From Clostridiales bacterium UBA1728 (GTDB taxonomy: Bacteria; Bacillota; Clostridia; Oscillospirales; Oscillospiraceae): a DNA stretch of 64,000 nucleotides. Where the stretch lies: NCBI GenBank assembly GCA_002315975.1, contig DCIK01000020.1, positions 11,071 through 75,070 of the forward strand, in the 5' to 3' direction. Positions 18,665-27,433 of the stretch are shown piece after piece. The notes under the pieces were generated by a model. The model did no database searches, was not told the DNA's origin, and saw nothing but the letters and a program-made list of their open reading frames with translations. A program made the position numbers and the translations under genes. Position 1 is the stretch's first letter; each line of letters begins with the position of its first letter.

Positions 18665-19297
18665 ATGAGACTGATTCTTTTAGGAGCCCCCGGTGCCGGC
18701 AAGGGCACCCAGGCCGATGTGATCAGCGCCAAGCTGAACATCCCCACCATCTCCACCGGCAACATCCTTCGCGCCGCCGTCAAGGCCGGCACGCCCATCG
18801 GCAAGCAGGCCGAGGGCTACATGAAGGCCGGTCAGCTGGTGCCCGATGAAGTCATCATCGGCATCATGCAGGAGCGTCTCAAGGAAGACGACTGCAAGAA
18901 CGGCTACATTCTCGACGGTATGCCCCGCACCATTCCCCAGGCTGAGGCCCTTGTGACCGGCGGCGTGGAGATCGACTGTGCGCTGAGCATCGAGATTGCC
19001 GACGAAACCATCGTGGAGCGCATGAGCGGCCGTCGCACCTGCCCCGACTGCGGCGCTTCCTACCACATCGTCAACTCCCCCAGCAAGGTGGAAGGCATTT
19101 GCGACAAGTGCGGCGCCCAGCTTGTTATCCGTGCGGACGACAAGGCCGAGACCGTCAAGGCCCGTCTGGTGACCTATCACAAGGAAACCGAGCCTCTCAA
19201 GGACTTCTATGCCAGGATGGGCAAGCTGAAGACTGTGGACAACCAGCCCAGCATTGCTGAGACCTCGGAAGCCATCTTCCGCGTGCTCGGCATCTGA
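18665..19297 (+). CDS. adk: Adenylate kinase (zinc-lid type)
   Basis: 210 residues. [20 protein letters not shown] contains the P-loop; [13 protein letters not shown] is the AMP-binding motif. The LID carries [11 protein letters not shown] and CDKCGAQL, a four-cysteine zinc site common in Gram-positive Adk. ATG 18665 is preferred over an in-frame GTG at 18659 because AAGGAGTAGTGAGC places it correctly. Confidence 0.98.
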   Translation: MRLILLGAPGAGKGTQADVISAKLNIPTISTGNILRAAVKAGTPIGKQAEGYMKAGQLVPDEVIIGIMQERLKEDDCKNGYILDGMPRTIPQAEALVTGGVEIDCALSIEIADETIVERMSGRRTCPDCGASYHIVNSPSKVEGICDKCGAQLVIRADDKAETVKARLVTYHKETEPLKDFYARMGKLKTVDNQPSIAETSEAIFRVLGI

Positions 19298-19303
19298 TAA
19301 CTC

Positions 19304-20062
19304 ATGATGATCAGCGTAAAATCATCAAGAGAAATCGAACTGATGCGTGCCGCCGGTCGGATTGCCGCCGGCGCACGCACAGCTGCCCGACTGGCTTTGA
19401 AGCCGGGCATCACCACGCAGGAGATCGATCGGGTGGTAAACGCCTATATCCTCTCCCAACACGCGGTGCCAACCTTCCTCGGGTACGGCGGCTTTCCCGC
19501 CAGCACCTGCGTTTCCGTAAACAACGAGGTCATCCACGGAATCCCCGGAAAGAGGGTTATTCACGAGGGCGACATCGTATCCATTGATGTGGGCGCCACT
19601 TTTAAGGGTTATGTGGGCGACTGCGCCGGAACCTATCCCGTGGGCGACTGTGCCCCCGAGGCTCTGGAGCTCATCGATGTAACCCGCAAGAGCTTTTTCG
19701 AGGGCATCAAGCTGGCCCGCTCCGGTAACCGCCTCTCCGACGTCAGTCACGCCATTCAGCAGTATGTGGAGTCCCACGGCTGCAGCGTGGTCCGCGACTA
19801 TGTGGGACACGGCATCGGTTCGGAAATGCACGAAGACCCCCAGGTACCCAATTACGGTCGGCCCGGCCACGGCCCCCTGCTGTGCAGCGGCATGACCATC
19901 GCCGTAGAGCCCATGGTGAACCGGGGCGCGTACGATGTGCGCGTTCTGAGCAACGAATGGACAGTAGTTACGCTGGACGGAAGCCTTTCCGCCCACTATG
20001 AAAACACCATTCTCATCACCAAAGACGAAGCGGAGATCCTGACCATGGCGGACGATATTTGA
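19304..20062 (+). CDS. map: Methionine aminopeptidase, type I
   Basis: 252 residues; removes initiator Met from nascent proteins. The metal ligands sit in the expected segments: [20 protein letters not shown] (two Asp), [18 protein letters not shown] (His) and AVEPMVNRG (Glu), with a final Glu near [16 protein letters not shown]. No SEC-C zinc tail. Two adjacent ATGs (19304, 19307) could start it. Confidence 0.97.
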   Translation: MMISVKSSREIELMRAAGRIAAGARTAARLALKPGITTQEIDRVVNAYILSQHAVPTFLGYGGFPASTCVSVNNEVIHGIPGKRVIHEGDIVSIDVGATFKGYVGDCAGTYPVGDCAPEALELIDVTRKSFFEGIKLARSGNRLSDVSHAIQQYVESHGCSVVRDYVGHGIGSEMHEDPQVPNYGRPGHGPLLCSGMTIAVEPMVNRGAYDVRVLSNEWTVVTLDGSLSAHYENTILITKDEAEILTMADDI

Positions 20063-20073
20063 GGAGGGAAAGC

Positions 20074-20292
20074 ATGGCAAAAGACGATATGATCGAGACC
20101 GAAGGCACGGTTCTGGAATCCCTGCCCAACACCACCTTCCTGGTGGACATCGGCAACGGACACTCTGTTCTGGCCCACATCTCCGGTAAGCTCCGGATGA
20201 ACTTCATCCGTATCCTGCCCGGCGATAAGGTGACGGTGCAGCTGAGCCCCTACGATCTCACCAAGGGCCGCATCACCTGGCGGTCCAAGTAA
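20074..20292 (+). CDS. infA: Translation initiation factor IF-1
   Basis: 72 residues, exactly the usual length. [20 protein letters not shown] and [20 protein letters not shown] are the S1-like OB-fold. The ATG at 20074 is preceded by GAGGAGGGAAAGC, overlapping the end region of map. Order adk-map-infA-rpmJ is typical of Firmicutes. Confidence 0.98.
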   Translation: MAKDDMIETEGTVLESLPNTTFLVDIGNGHSVLAHISGKLRMNFIRILPGDKVTVQLSPYDLTKGRITWRSK

Positions 20293-20329
20293 GAAAGACC
20301 CTACGGAATTATTGCAGGAGGGTAAAGCA

Positions 20330-20443
20330 ATGAAAGTACGTCCCAGCGTGAAGCCCATTTGCGAGAAGTGCAAGATCATCAAGCGCAAGGGCAAGGTCAT
20401 GTGCATCTGCGAGAACCCCAAGCACAAGCAGCGTCAGGGCTGA
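20330..20443 (+). CDS. rpmJ: 50S ribosomal protein L36
   Basis: 37 residues read directly: [20 protein letters not shown], then [17 protein letters not shown]. It is the zinc (C+) form with Cys-x2-Cys, a third Cys and a His. GCAGGAGGGTAAAGCA precedes the ATG. A repeat-containing gap separates it from rpsM. Confidence 0.97.
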   Translation: MKVRPSVKPICEKCKIIKRKGKVMCICENPKHKQRQG

Positions 20444-20504
20444 TTCGCCCGCACATCACCCCATTTGTTTCACTGACAAAGCATTTGCGTGAGTCAAAAG
20501 GGTA

Positions 20505-20613
20505 AATGAAAAACACCCTGAGACTGGCAAAGCGAGTCCTCGCGCCGACCAAAGCGGCGCAGCCGCTGCGATCAGCGCGAGTAAATCAGATGAAAGACGG
20601 AGTTTTTCATCTG
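20505..20613 (-). repeat. Four-hairpin intergenic element, copy 4 (inverted, degraded)
   Basis: On the minus strand: H1 CAGATGAAA-AACTCCGTC-TTTCATCTG (20587-20613), the 43-nt core H2 (20539-20581, GCAGCGGCTGCGCCGCTTTG inner part), a weak H3 GACT..AGTC (20522-20538), then TCAGGG. H4 is not clearly formed. It fills most of the rpmJ-rpsM gap. Confidence 0.75.
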
Positions 20614-20648
20614 AAACAGCCAAAATCGAGTCTGCAATTGATGGCTCG

Positions 20649-20713
20649 CGGGCGGTCCTCATTATGCCATGGACCACGCAAGCCCGAAGATATGGCATAA
20701 AATCAATGAAAGG
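20649..20713 (+). promoter_or_regulatory. Predicted pseudoknot in the rpsM (alpha operon) leader
   Basis: Stem 1 pairs CGGGCGGTCC (20649-20658) with GGACC (20671-20675) and, after a 6-nt bulge, GCCCG (20682-20686). Its loop segment TTATGCCAT (20662-20670) is perfectly complementary to ATGGCATAA (20692-20700), giving a 9-bp second stem that directly abuts stem 1. The AAGGA ribosome site is at 20709-20713 and the rpsM ATG at 20728. The E. coli alpha-operon leader is also a pseudoknot bound by S4; shared function here is inference. Confidence 0.6.
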
Positions 20714-20727
20714 ATTGATTGCAAAAC

Positions 20728-21096
20728 ATGGCAAGAATTTCCGGCGTTGACCTGCCGAGAGAGAAGCGCATTGAGATCGCTCTCACCTACGTCTACGGCA
20801 TCGGCCTCACCAGCGCGAAGAAGATCATCGAGATGACCGGTATCAACCCCGATACCCGTGTCAAGGACCTCACCGATGAGGAAGAGGCTCGCATCCGCGA
20901 AGTCATCGACCAGCACTTCCTGGTGGAAGGCGACCTTCGTCGTCAGACCGCTCTGGACATCAAGCGTCTCATGGAGATCGGCTCCTATCGCGGCAACCGC
21001 CATCGCAAGGGCCTGCCCGTGCGCGGCCAGCGCAGCAAGACCAACGCTCGTACCCGCAAGGGCCCCAAGCGCACCATCGCCAACAAGAAGAAGTAA
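20728..21096 (+). CDS. rpsM: 30S ribosomal protein S13
   Basis: 122 residues. [20 protein letters not shown] start, a helix-two-turn-helix, and the basic tail [20 protein letters not shown], which contacts P-site tRNA. ATG 20728 gives the family start; an in-frame TTG at 20719 is discarded. The ribosome site is weak and distant, consistent with translational control by the leader fold. Confidence 0.98.
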   Translation: MARISGVDLPREKRIEIALTYVYGIGLTSAKKIIEMTGINPDTRVKDLTDEEEARIREVIDQHFLVEGDLRRQTALDIKRLMEIGSYRGNRHRKGLPVRGQRSKTNARTRKGPKRTIANKKK

Positions 21097-21112
21097 AGGA
21101 GGGAACTGATTC

Positions 21113-21517
21113 ATGGCTACTCAGCAGAAGGGCAAGAAAGTTGTCCGTACTCGCCGTCGCGAGAAAAAGAACATTGAGAAGGGTCAGGTGCACATCAGCT
21201 CCTCCTTCAACAACACCATGGTGACCATCACCGATACCAATGGCAATGCCATTTCCTGGGCTTCCTCCGGCGGCCTCGGCTTCCGTGGCAGCAAGAAGTC
21301 CACTCCCTTCGCCGCTCAGTCCGCCGCCGAGACTGCGGGCCGCGCTGCTATGGAGCATGGCCTCAAGTCCGTTGAGGTCTTTGTGAAGGGCCCCGGCTCC
21401 GGCCGTGAGGCTGCCATCCGGGCTCTGCAGACCGTAGGCCTGGAAGTGACGATGATCAAGGACGTGACCCCCATCCCCCACAACGGATGCCGTCCGCCCA
21501 AGCGTCGCCGCGTCTGA
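21113..21517 (+). CDS. rpsK: 30S ribosomal protein S11
   Basis: 134 residues. [20 protein letters not shown] and [20 protein letters not shown] with the end [13 protein letters not shown] are family signatures. Part of the 30S platform. AAAGGAGGGAACTGATTC ribosome site. Confidence 0.99.
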   Translation: MATQQKGKKVVRTRRREKKNIEKGQVHISSSFNNTMVTITDTNGNAISWASSGGLGFRGSKKSTPFAAQSAAETAGRAAMEHGLKSVEVFVKGPGSGREAAIRALQTVGLEVTMIKDVTPIPHNGCRPPKRRRV

Positions 21518-21533
21518 TAGGAGGTAAAGGAAT

Positions 21534-22160
21534 ATGGCAAGATATACCGAGGCCGTTTGCCGGCAGTGCCGCCGCGAAGGCCAGAAGCTCTTTCTGAAGG
21601 GCGATAAGTGCTACACTGAAAAGTGCGCCATGGTTACCCGGGGTAAGGTTCCCGGCGCCCACGGCGATGGTCGCAGCAAGACCTCTGAATACGGCCTGCA
21701 GCTGCGTGAGAAGCAGAAGGCCAAGCGTTACTACGGCGTTCTGGAGAAGCAGTTCCGCGGCTACTACGAAATGGCCTGCCGCAAGAGCGGCCAGGCCGGC
21801 CAGAACCTGCTCTCCATCCTCGAGACCCGTCTGGACAACGTGATCTACCGTCTGGGCTTTGCCATGAGCCGCGCTGAGGCTCGTCAGCTTGTCACCCACG
21901 GTCACTTCACCGTCAACGGCAAGAAGGTCAATGTGCCCAGCTACCTGGTGAAGCCCGGCATGACCATCACCCTGAAGGAAACCAGCCGCGACCTGGAGAA
22001 GATCAAGTCCAGCCTCGAAGCCAATGCCTTCCGTCAGCCCCCCAAGTGGCTGGAGTACGATGCCAACAGCCTCGTGGCCAAGGTTGTCGCCGTCCCCGAG
22101 CGTGACGACATCGACCTGCCCATCGAGGAGCATCTGATCGTCGAGTTGTACTCCAAGTAA
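21534..22160 (+). CDS. rpsD: 30S ribosomal protein S4 (zinc type)
   Basis: 208 residues. The N-terminus has Cys9 and Cys12 (CRQCRR) plus CYTEKCAM, a complete zinc site of the C+ S4 form. The S4 RNA-binding domain follows ([40 protein letters not shown]). S4 nucleates 30S assembly and in several bacteria represses its own operon, making it the natural candidate ligand of the pseudoknot before rpsM. Confidence 0.98.
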   Translation: MARYTEAVCRQCRREGQKLFLKGDKCYTEKCAMVTRGKVPGAHGDGRSKTSEYGLQLREKQKAKRYYGVLEKQFRGYYEMACRKSGQAGQNLLSILETRLDNVIYRLGFAMSRAEARQLVTHGHFTVNGKKVNVPSYLVKPGMTITLKETSRDLEKIKSSLEANAFRQPPKWLEYDANSLVAKVVAVPERDDIDLPIEEHLIVELYSK

Positions 22161-22230
22161 TACCCCCGCCAATTGGAAAGCTGTAAACATCCCGATGCCT
22201 TAGGGTGTCGAATCTAAAGGAGGGTACTAC

Positions 22231-23181
22231 ATGATCGAAATTGAAAAGCCGCGCATCGACTGCTTTGATTCCAGCACGGACGAGTCCTATGGCAAGTTTG
22301 TGGTGGAGCCGTTAGAGCGTGGTTACGGCACGACTCTGGGCAACGCCCTGCGTCGTGTGCTCCTCTCCTCTCTGCCCGGCACGGCGGTCTGCTCTGTCAA
22401 GATTGCCGGTATCCAGCATGAGTTTTCCACCATCCCCGGCGTGAAGGAAGACATGACGGAGATCGTCCTGAATATCAAGGGCATCATCGCCAAGCTTCAC
22501 TCCGCCGGCAACAAGACCGTCTATATCGAGGCTGCCGGTGAGCGTGAGATCACCGCGGGCGACATCAAGGCCGATGCCGAGGTCGAGATTCTTAATCCCG
22601 ATCTTCACATCTGCACCCTGAACGCCGAGGGCTCCATCTCCATGGAGCTGAGCTTCAGCCATGGCCGCGGCTACGTGTCTGCCGACCGCAACAAGGTCGC
22701 GGGCGCTCCCATCGGCACCATCCCCGTGGACTCCATCTACACGCCCGTTCTCAAGGTGAACTACAGCGTGGAGAATACCCGCGTGGGCAACCAGACGGAC
22801 TTCGATAAGCTGACCGTGGAGGTCTGGACTGACAAGACCATCACGGCCAGGGATGCCGTCTCTCTGGGCGCCAAGATTCTCGTGGATCACTTCACCCTCT
22901 TCACCGACCTCAGCGACACCGCTGCCACCAGCTCCGTCGTTGTGGAGAAGAAGGATGAGACCCACGACAAGGTGCTGGAGATGACCATTGAGGAACTGGA
23001 TCTTTCGGTTCGTAGCTTCAACTGTCTCAAGCGCGCCAACATTAACACCGTCGAGGACCTGATCAGCAAGACTCAGGACGAGATGATCAAGGTTCGCAAC
23101 CTGGGCCGCAAGTCTCTGGAAGAAGTCGAGCACAAGCTCGAAATGATGGGACTGTCTCTGGCCAAGGACGACAACCAGTGA
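22231..23181 (+). CDS. rpoA: DNA-directed RNA polymerase subunit alpha
   Basis: 316 residues. N-terminal assembly domain with [21 protein letters not shown]-terminal domain (about 245-310) with [20 protein letters not shown] and [20 protein letters not shown], the helix-hairpin-helix that reads UP elements and activators. AAAGGAGGGTACTAC site. Normal position between rpsD and rplQ. Confidence 0.99.
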   Translation: MIEIEKPRIDCFDSSTDESYGKFVVEPLERGYGTTLGNALRRVLLSSLPGTAVCSVKIAGIQHEFSTIPGVKEDMTEIVLNIKGIIAKLHSAGNKTVYIEAAGEREITAGDIKADAEVEILNPDLHICTLNAEGSISMELSFSHGRGYVSADRNKVAGAPIGTIPVDSIYTPVLKVNYSVENTRVGNQTDFDKLTVEVWTDKTITARDAVSLGAKILVDHFTLFTDLSDTAATSSVVVEKKDETHDKVLEMTIEELDLSVRSFNCLKRANINTVEDLISKTQDEMIKVRNLGRKSLEEVEHKLEMMGLSLAKDDNQ

Positions 23182-23204
23182 ATAAATTCGGAGGTTAACA
23201 ACAC

Positions 23205-23546
23205 ATGCCTGCTAACAGAAAACTCGGCAAGACCACCGATCAGCGCATGGCTATGCTCCGCCAGCAGGTCACCGACCTCCTGGACAAGGGCCGCATGGAA
23301 ACCACCATTTCCCGCGCCAAGGAGATCGCTCCCCTTGCTGAGAAGATGATCACTCTCGGTAAGGAAGGCGGACTCGCCAACTATCGCCAGGCCAATGCCT
23401 TCATCACCCGTGAAGACGTTGCCAAGCGCGTTTTTGACGATACTGCCAAGAAGTACGCTGAGCGTAACGGCGGCTACACCCGCATCATCCGTCTCGGCGC
23501 CCGCAAGGGCGACGCCGCCGAGATGGCCATCATCGAGCTGGTGTAA
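23205..23546 (+). CDS. rplQ: 50S ribosomal protein L17
   Basis: 113 residues. [20 protein letters not shown] and [20 protein letters not shown] match L17; the end [20 protein letters not shown] is family-typical. Last gene of the ribosomal super-operon, followed 14 bp later by an intrinsic terminator. Confidence 0.98.
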   Translation: MPANRKLGKTTDQRMAMLRQQVTDLLDKGRMETTISRAKEIAPLAEKMITLGKEGGLANYRQANAFITREDVAKRVFDDTAKKYAERNGGYTRIIRLGARKGDAAEMAIIELV

Positions 23547-23560
23547 TTTTCCCAAACAGA

Positions 23561-23596
23561 AAATCCCTCACAGCGCAGGCTGTGGGGGATTTTTTG
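23561..23596 (+). terminator. Terminator of the ribosomal super-operon
   Basis: AAATCCCTCACAGC, loop, GGCTGTGGGGGATTTTTT. A strong stem with a T-run right after rplQ. Confidence 0.9.
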
Positions 23597-23610
23597 CATG
23601 TTTATCAACA

Positions 23611-23707
23611 AAGACAGGGGACGGTTCTCTGTCTTGCATGATTAGCATACGAACAAACAAAGACAGAGAACCGTCCCCTGTCTTGCACGTCCCCTGTCTT
23701 GCACGAG
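23611..23707. repeat. GGGGACGGTTCT palindrome, copy A
   Basis: ACAGGGGACGGTTCTCTGTC pairs with GACAGAGAACCGTCCCCTGT around a loop containing CATGATTAGCATACG; an extra GTCCCCTGTCTTGCAC half follows. Same family at 27379, 30268, 37172, 48697 and 51845. Confidence 0.85.
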
Positions 23708-23723
23708 ATGCGTTCGAAATGCC

Positions 23724-23752
23724 TTGTCAAGTGCCCGGAAAAGCGATATAAT
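23724..23752 (+). promoter_or_regulatory. Sigma-A promoter of dnaE
   Basis: TTGTCA (23724-23729), 17-bp spacer, TATAAT (23747-23752). A repeat core lies between it and dnaE. Confidence 0.75.
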
Positions 23753-23765
23753 GTAACAAATGTAA

Positions 23766-23872
23766 AAAGCCCAACAGAACCTGTTTCTCGCCCTCGCATC
23801 GATCAAGGCGGCAAAGCCGCCGCGATAAATGCGAGTGACTTTTCTCGATTGCAAAACGGAGTTTTGCAATCG
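23766..23872 (-). repeat. Four-hairpin intergenic element, copy 5 (inverted, in the dnaE leader)
   Basis: On the minus strand: H1 CGATTGCAAAA-CTCCG-TTTTGCAATCG (23846-23872) and the 43-nt H2 core (23793-23835). In the core the outer stem is changed on both sides (CTCGCAT with ATGCGAG instead of CTCGCGC with GCGCGAG), a clear paired change. H3 is poorly formed. As it lies between promoter and dnaE it would be transcribed. Confidence 0.8.
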
Positions 23873-23894
23873 AAGTAAAAAAGGAGCCGCAGCC

Positions 23895-26800
23895 ATGTCC
23901 TTCGTCCATCTCCATGTGCATACCGAATATTCCCTGCTGGACGGCGCCTGCCGCATCAGCGATCTGGCGAAGCATTGTGCCGCTCTGGGACAGAAGGCGC
24001 TGGCCTGCACCGACCACGGGGTCATGTACGGTGCAGTGGCCTTCTACCGCGCCTGCAAGGCCGAGGGCGTGAAGCCCATCATCGGCTGCGAGGTCTATGT
24101 GGCACCCCGGAGCCGCTTCCAGAAAGAGCATGACTCCGACTCCTCCTACTCCCACCTGATCCTGCTGGCGAAAAATGACGAGGGCTACCGGAACCTCTGC
24201 TATCTGGTCAGCTGCGGCTTCACCGAGGGCTTTTACATCAAGCCCCGCATCGACTGGGAGCTGCTGCACGAGCACGCGGCGGGGCTGGTATGCCTCTCCG
24301 GCTGCGTGGCGGGCTATATCGCCAATGCCTGCGTCTACGACCAGTACGACAGGGCGCGCGCCAAGGCGCTGGAGCTGAAGGCGCTCTTCGGCGACGACTT
24401 CTATCTGGAAATTCAGGACCACGGCATGGAGGAGGAGCGCAAGGCAGCCGCCTCCCTCAAGCGCCTGAGCCGGGAAACCGGCATCCCGCTGGTCTGCACC
24501 AACGATGCCCACTATGTCCGCCGGGAGGACGCCCGCAACCAGGATGTGCTCATGGCCATCCAGATGGGCAAGACCGTGGATCAGGAGGACCGTATGCGCT
24601 TTGACAGCTCCGAGCTCTACCTCAAGAGCGAGGAGGAGATGCTGGAGCTCTTCGCCGATGTGCCCGAAGCCGTCTCCGTCACCGAGGAGATCGCGGAGAA
24701 GTGCAATTATGACTTCGAGTTCGGCCACTACCACCTGCCGGAGTTCAGACTCCCGGAGGGGGAGAGCGACAGCTGGGCGTATCTTCAGAAGCTCTGCTAC
24801 GCGGGTCTCAGAAAGCGCTACCCCGAGGGCGGGGAGCGGGAGGAGAAGCAGCTGCGCTACGAGCTGGACATGATCCACCAGATGGGATTTGTGGACTACT
24901 TCCTCATTGTCTGGGACTTCGTGAACTTCGCCAAGAGCCACGGCATCCCTGTGGGCCCCGGCCGAGGCAGCGCCGCCGGCAGCGTGGTCAGCTACTCGCT
25001 GGAGATTACCGACATTGATCCCATCAAATATAACCTCTATTTCGAGCGCTTCCTGAACCCGGAGCGGGTCAGTATGCCCGATATCGATATGGACTTCTGC
25101 GTCCGCCGCCGGGGCGAGGTCATCGACTATGTGAACCGCAAGTACGGCAGCGACCATGTGGCGCAGATTGTCACCTTCGGCACCATGGCCGCCCGCATGG
25201 CGGTGCGGGATGTGGGCAGAGCGCTGAACCTGAGCTATGCCCAGTGCGATGCCGTGGCCAAGCAGATTCCCACAGCCCTCGGCATGACTTTGGAGGAGGC
25301 ACTGAAGCTCTCCAAGCCCCTCAGGGAGATGTACGACAGCGACGACGCGGTGAAGTCCCTCATCGACACCGCCAAGGCGCTGGAGGGTATGCCCCGCCAT
25401 GCCTCCACCCACGCTGCCGGCGTGGTCATCACCCAGCAGCCGGTCTACAGCTATGTGCCGCTGGCGAAAAACGATGAATCCGTGGTCACCCAGTACACCA
25501 TGACCACGCTGGAGGAGCTGGGCCTCCTCAAAATGGACTTTTTAGGTCTCCGGAACCTGACGGTGCTGGAGGATGCCGTTCAACTGGTGCGGCGGCACAG
25601 GCCGGACTTCCGCATCGAGGATGCCCCCATGGACGACCAGCGGGTGTTTCAGATGCTCTCCGAGGGCAAGACCAGCGGCGTGTTCCAGCTGGAGAGCACG
25701 GGCATGACCGGCGTGTGTACCGGTCTGCGCCCCAGGAGCGTGGAGGACATCACCGCCATCATCGCCCTCTACCGTCCCGGCCCCATGGACTCCATCCCCC
25801 GCTTTCTGGAGTGGAGCCAGCACCCGGAGAAGATTCGCTATAAGCATCCTCTGCTCAAGCCCATTCTGGAGGTCACCTACGGCTGCATCGTCTATCAGGA
25901 GCAGGTGCAGGCGGTGTTCCGGGAGCTGGCGGGCTACTCGCTGGGTCAGGCCGATGTGATCCGCCGCGCCATGAGCAAGAAGAAAAAGGCCGTCATCGAT
26001 GCCGAACGCATTGCCTTCATCCACGGCGACCCCAGCCGCCATATTCCCGGCGCGGTCAGCAAGGGCGTGCCGGAGGATGTGGCGGGCAGCATCTACGACG
26101 AGATCAACGACTTTGCCAACTACGCCTTCAACAAGGCTCACGCCGTGGCCTACGCCTTCGTGGCCTATCGGACGGCGTATATGAAGTGCTACTATCCCCG
26201 GGAGTATATGGCGGCGCTGCTCACCAGCGTACTGGACAGCTCCGGCAAGGTGGCGGAGTACATCGCCGAGTGCCGGGAGTTGGGCATTGCCGTGCTGCCC
26301 CCGGATGTAAATGAGTCCGAGGCCGATTTCACGGTGGTGGAGGGCGGCATCCGCTTCGGTCTGGTGGCCATCAAGGGCATAGGCCGGGGCTTCGTGGACG
26401 CGCTCATGGCAGAGCGGCAGGAAAACGGCAGGTTCCGGGAGCTGGGCGAGTTCTGCCGCCGTCTCTACGGCAAGGAGCTGAACCGAAGATGCGTGGAGTC
26501 CCTTATCCGCGCCGGTGCCTTCGACTCTCTGGGCTTTAAGCGCAAGGCGCTGCTGCAGGTGGTGGACACGGTTATCGAGAGCGTCAACCGGGACGGCAGC
26601 CGCAATGTGCAGGGGCAGATGGGCCTCTTTGACAGCTTCGGAGACGAGGACGAGGAGGGCGGCAACGACGCGGTGACCCTGCCCGATGTGCCGGAGTTCA
26701 CCCGGCAGGAGCTCATGAGCATGGAGCGGGAGGTCACGGGTCTGTACCTGACCGGGCACCCCATGGACGAGTACCGGGACCTGGCACGGAGCGCCGGCGC

Positions 26801-27365
26801 TGTGAGCATCGGCGCCATCCTGGCGGACTTCGCCGAGGAGGAGCCCACCCGCTTCCACGACGGACAGATCGTCAGCATTGCAGGGGTGGTGGCCTCCAGC
26901 AAGACCCGCACCACCAAGAACAACGCCCTCATGAGCTATATCAATCTGGAGGATGACAGCGGCACCATGGAGCTCATCGCCTTCCAGCGGGCGCTGGATC
27001 AGGGCGGCGGCTATATAAAGGACGCGGCGGCACTCCTTGTCCGGGGTAAAATCTCCATCCGCGACGAGAAGGAGCCCCAGCTCATGGTGGACAGCATCCG
27101 CCCCCTCACGGATCTGAAGGCTCCGGGCAGCAAGCCCATGATGCCGGATACCAGAAACAAAACCCTCTATGTGCGCCTGAGCAGCCGCGAGAACCCGCTG
27201 TTCCGGCGGATTTCCCTGCTGCTGACCATGTTCCCCGGCGCGGAGAAGCTGGTGCTCTACTTCGCCGATACGGGCAAGCGCATGGCCGCCCAGTGCATCC
27301 TCCACGAAGCCCTCCTCGCCGAGCTGCAGGAGCTCTGCGGAGACGAAAACGTGGTACTGAAATAA
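23895..27365 (+). CDS. dnaE: DNA polymerase III alpha subunit
   Basis: 1156 residues. N-terminal PHP domain (HLHVHTEYSLLDGACRI), polymerase active site PDIDMDFCVRR (about 395-405) with GPGRGSAAGSVVSY before it, a helix-hairpin-helix region (KGIGRGFVDALM), and a C-terminal OB fold (VSIAGVVASSKTRTTKNNAL). In Firmicutes DnaE normally acts beside PolC, extending primers at the fork; PolC is not in this window. The ATG at 23895 has AAAGGAGCCGCAGCC; the upstream frame to 23829 is repeat sequence. Confidence 0.97.
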   Translation: MSFVHLHVHTEYSLLDGACRISDLAKHCAALGQKALACTDHGVMYGAVAFYRACKAEGVKPIIGCEVYVAPRSRFQKEHDSDSSYSHLILLAKNDEGYRNLCYLVSCGFTEGFYIKPRIDWELLHEHAAGLVCLSGCVAGYIANACVYDQYDRARAKALELKALFGDDFYLEIQDHGMEEERKAAASLKRLSRETGIPLVCTNDAHYVRREDARNQDVLMAIQMGKTVDQEDRMRFDSSELYLKSEEEMLELFADVPEAVSVTEEIAEKCNYDFEFGHYHLPEFRLPEGESDSWAYLQKLCYAGLRKRYPEGGEREEKQLRYELDMIHQMGFVDYFLIVWDFVNFAKSHGIPVGPGRGSAAGSVVSYSLEITDIDPIKYNLYFERFLNPERVSMPDIDMDFCVRRRGEVIDYVNRKYGSDHVAQIVTFGTMAARMAVRDVGRALNLSYAQCDAVAKQIPTALGMTLEEALKLSKPLREMYDSDDAVKSLIDTAKALEGMPRHASTHAAGVVITQQPVYSYVPLAKNDESVVTQYTMTTLEELGLLKMDFLGLRNLTVLEDAVQLVRRHRPDFRIEDAPMDDQRVFQMLSEGKTSGVFQLESTGMTGVCTGLRPRSVEDITAIIALYRPGPMDSIPRFLEWSQHPEKIRYKHPLLKPILEVTYGCIVYQEQVQAVFRELAGYSLGQADVIRRAMSKKKKAVIDAERIAFIHGDPSRHIPGAVSKGVPEDVAGSIYDEINDFANYAFNKAHAVAYAFVAYRTAYMKCYYPREYMAALLTSVLDSSGKVAEYIAECRELGIAVLPPDVNESEADFTVVEGGIRFGLVAIKGIGRGFVDALMAERQENGRFRELGEFCRRLYGKELNRRCVESLIRAGAFDSLGFKRKALLQVVDTVIESVNRDGSRNVQGQMGLFDSFGDEDEEGGNDAVTLPDVPEFTRQELMSMEREVTGLYLTGHPMDEYRDLARSAGAVSIGAILADFAEEEPTRFHDGQIVSIAGVVASSKTRTTKNNALMSYINLEDDSGTMELIAFQRALDQGGGYIKDAAALLVRGKISIRDEKEPQLMVDSIRPLTDLKAPGSKPMMPDTRNKTLYVRLSSRENPLFRRISLLLTMFPGAEKLVLYFADTGKRMAAQCILHEALLAELQELCGDENVVLK

Positions 27366-27378
27366 GTTCCTGATAAAC

Positions 27379-27423
27379 GGGGACGGTTCTCAATTCTCAC
27401 TATGAGAATTGAGAACCGTCCCC
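27379..27423. terminator. Perfect palindrome between dnaE and malQ (GGGGACGGTTCT copy B)
   Basis: A 21-bp perfect stem with a 3-nt loop (arms begin GGGGACGGTTCTCAATTCTC and mirror exactly). It lies between convergent genes and is a likely two-way terminator, but it also belongs to the dispersed repeat family. Confidence 0.7.
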
Positions 27424-27433
27424 AATTATCATT

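Noticed and set aside
21534..22160. Second, paralogous S4
   Set aside because: The zinc-type S4 lies in the normal rpsK-rpoA position and is the only copy in the window, so it is the housekeeping rpsD.
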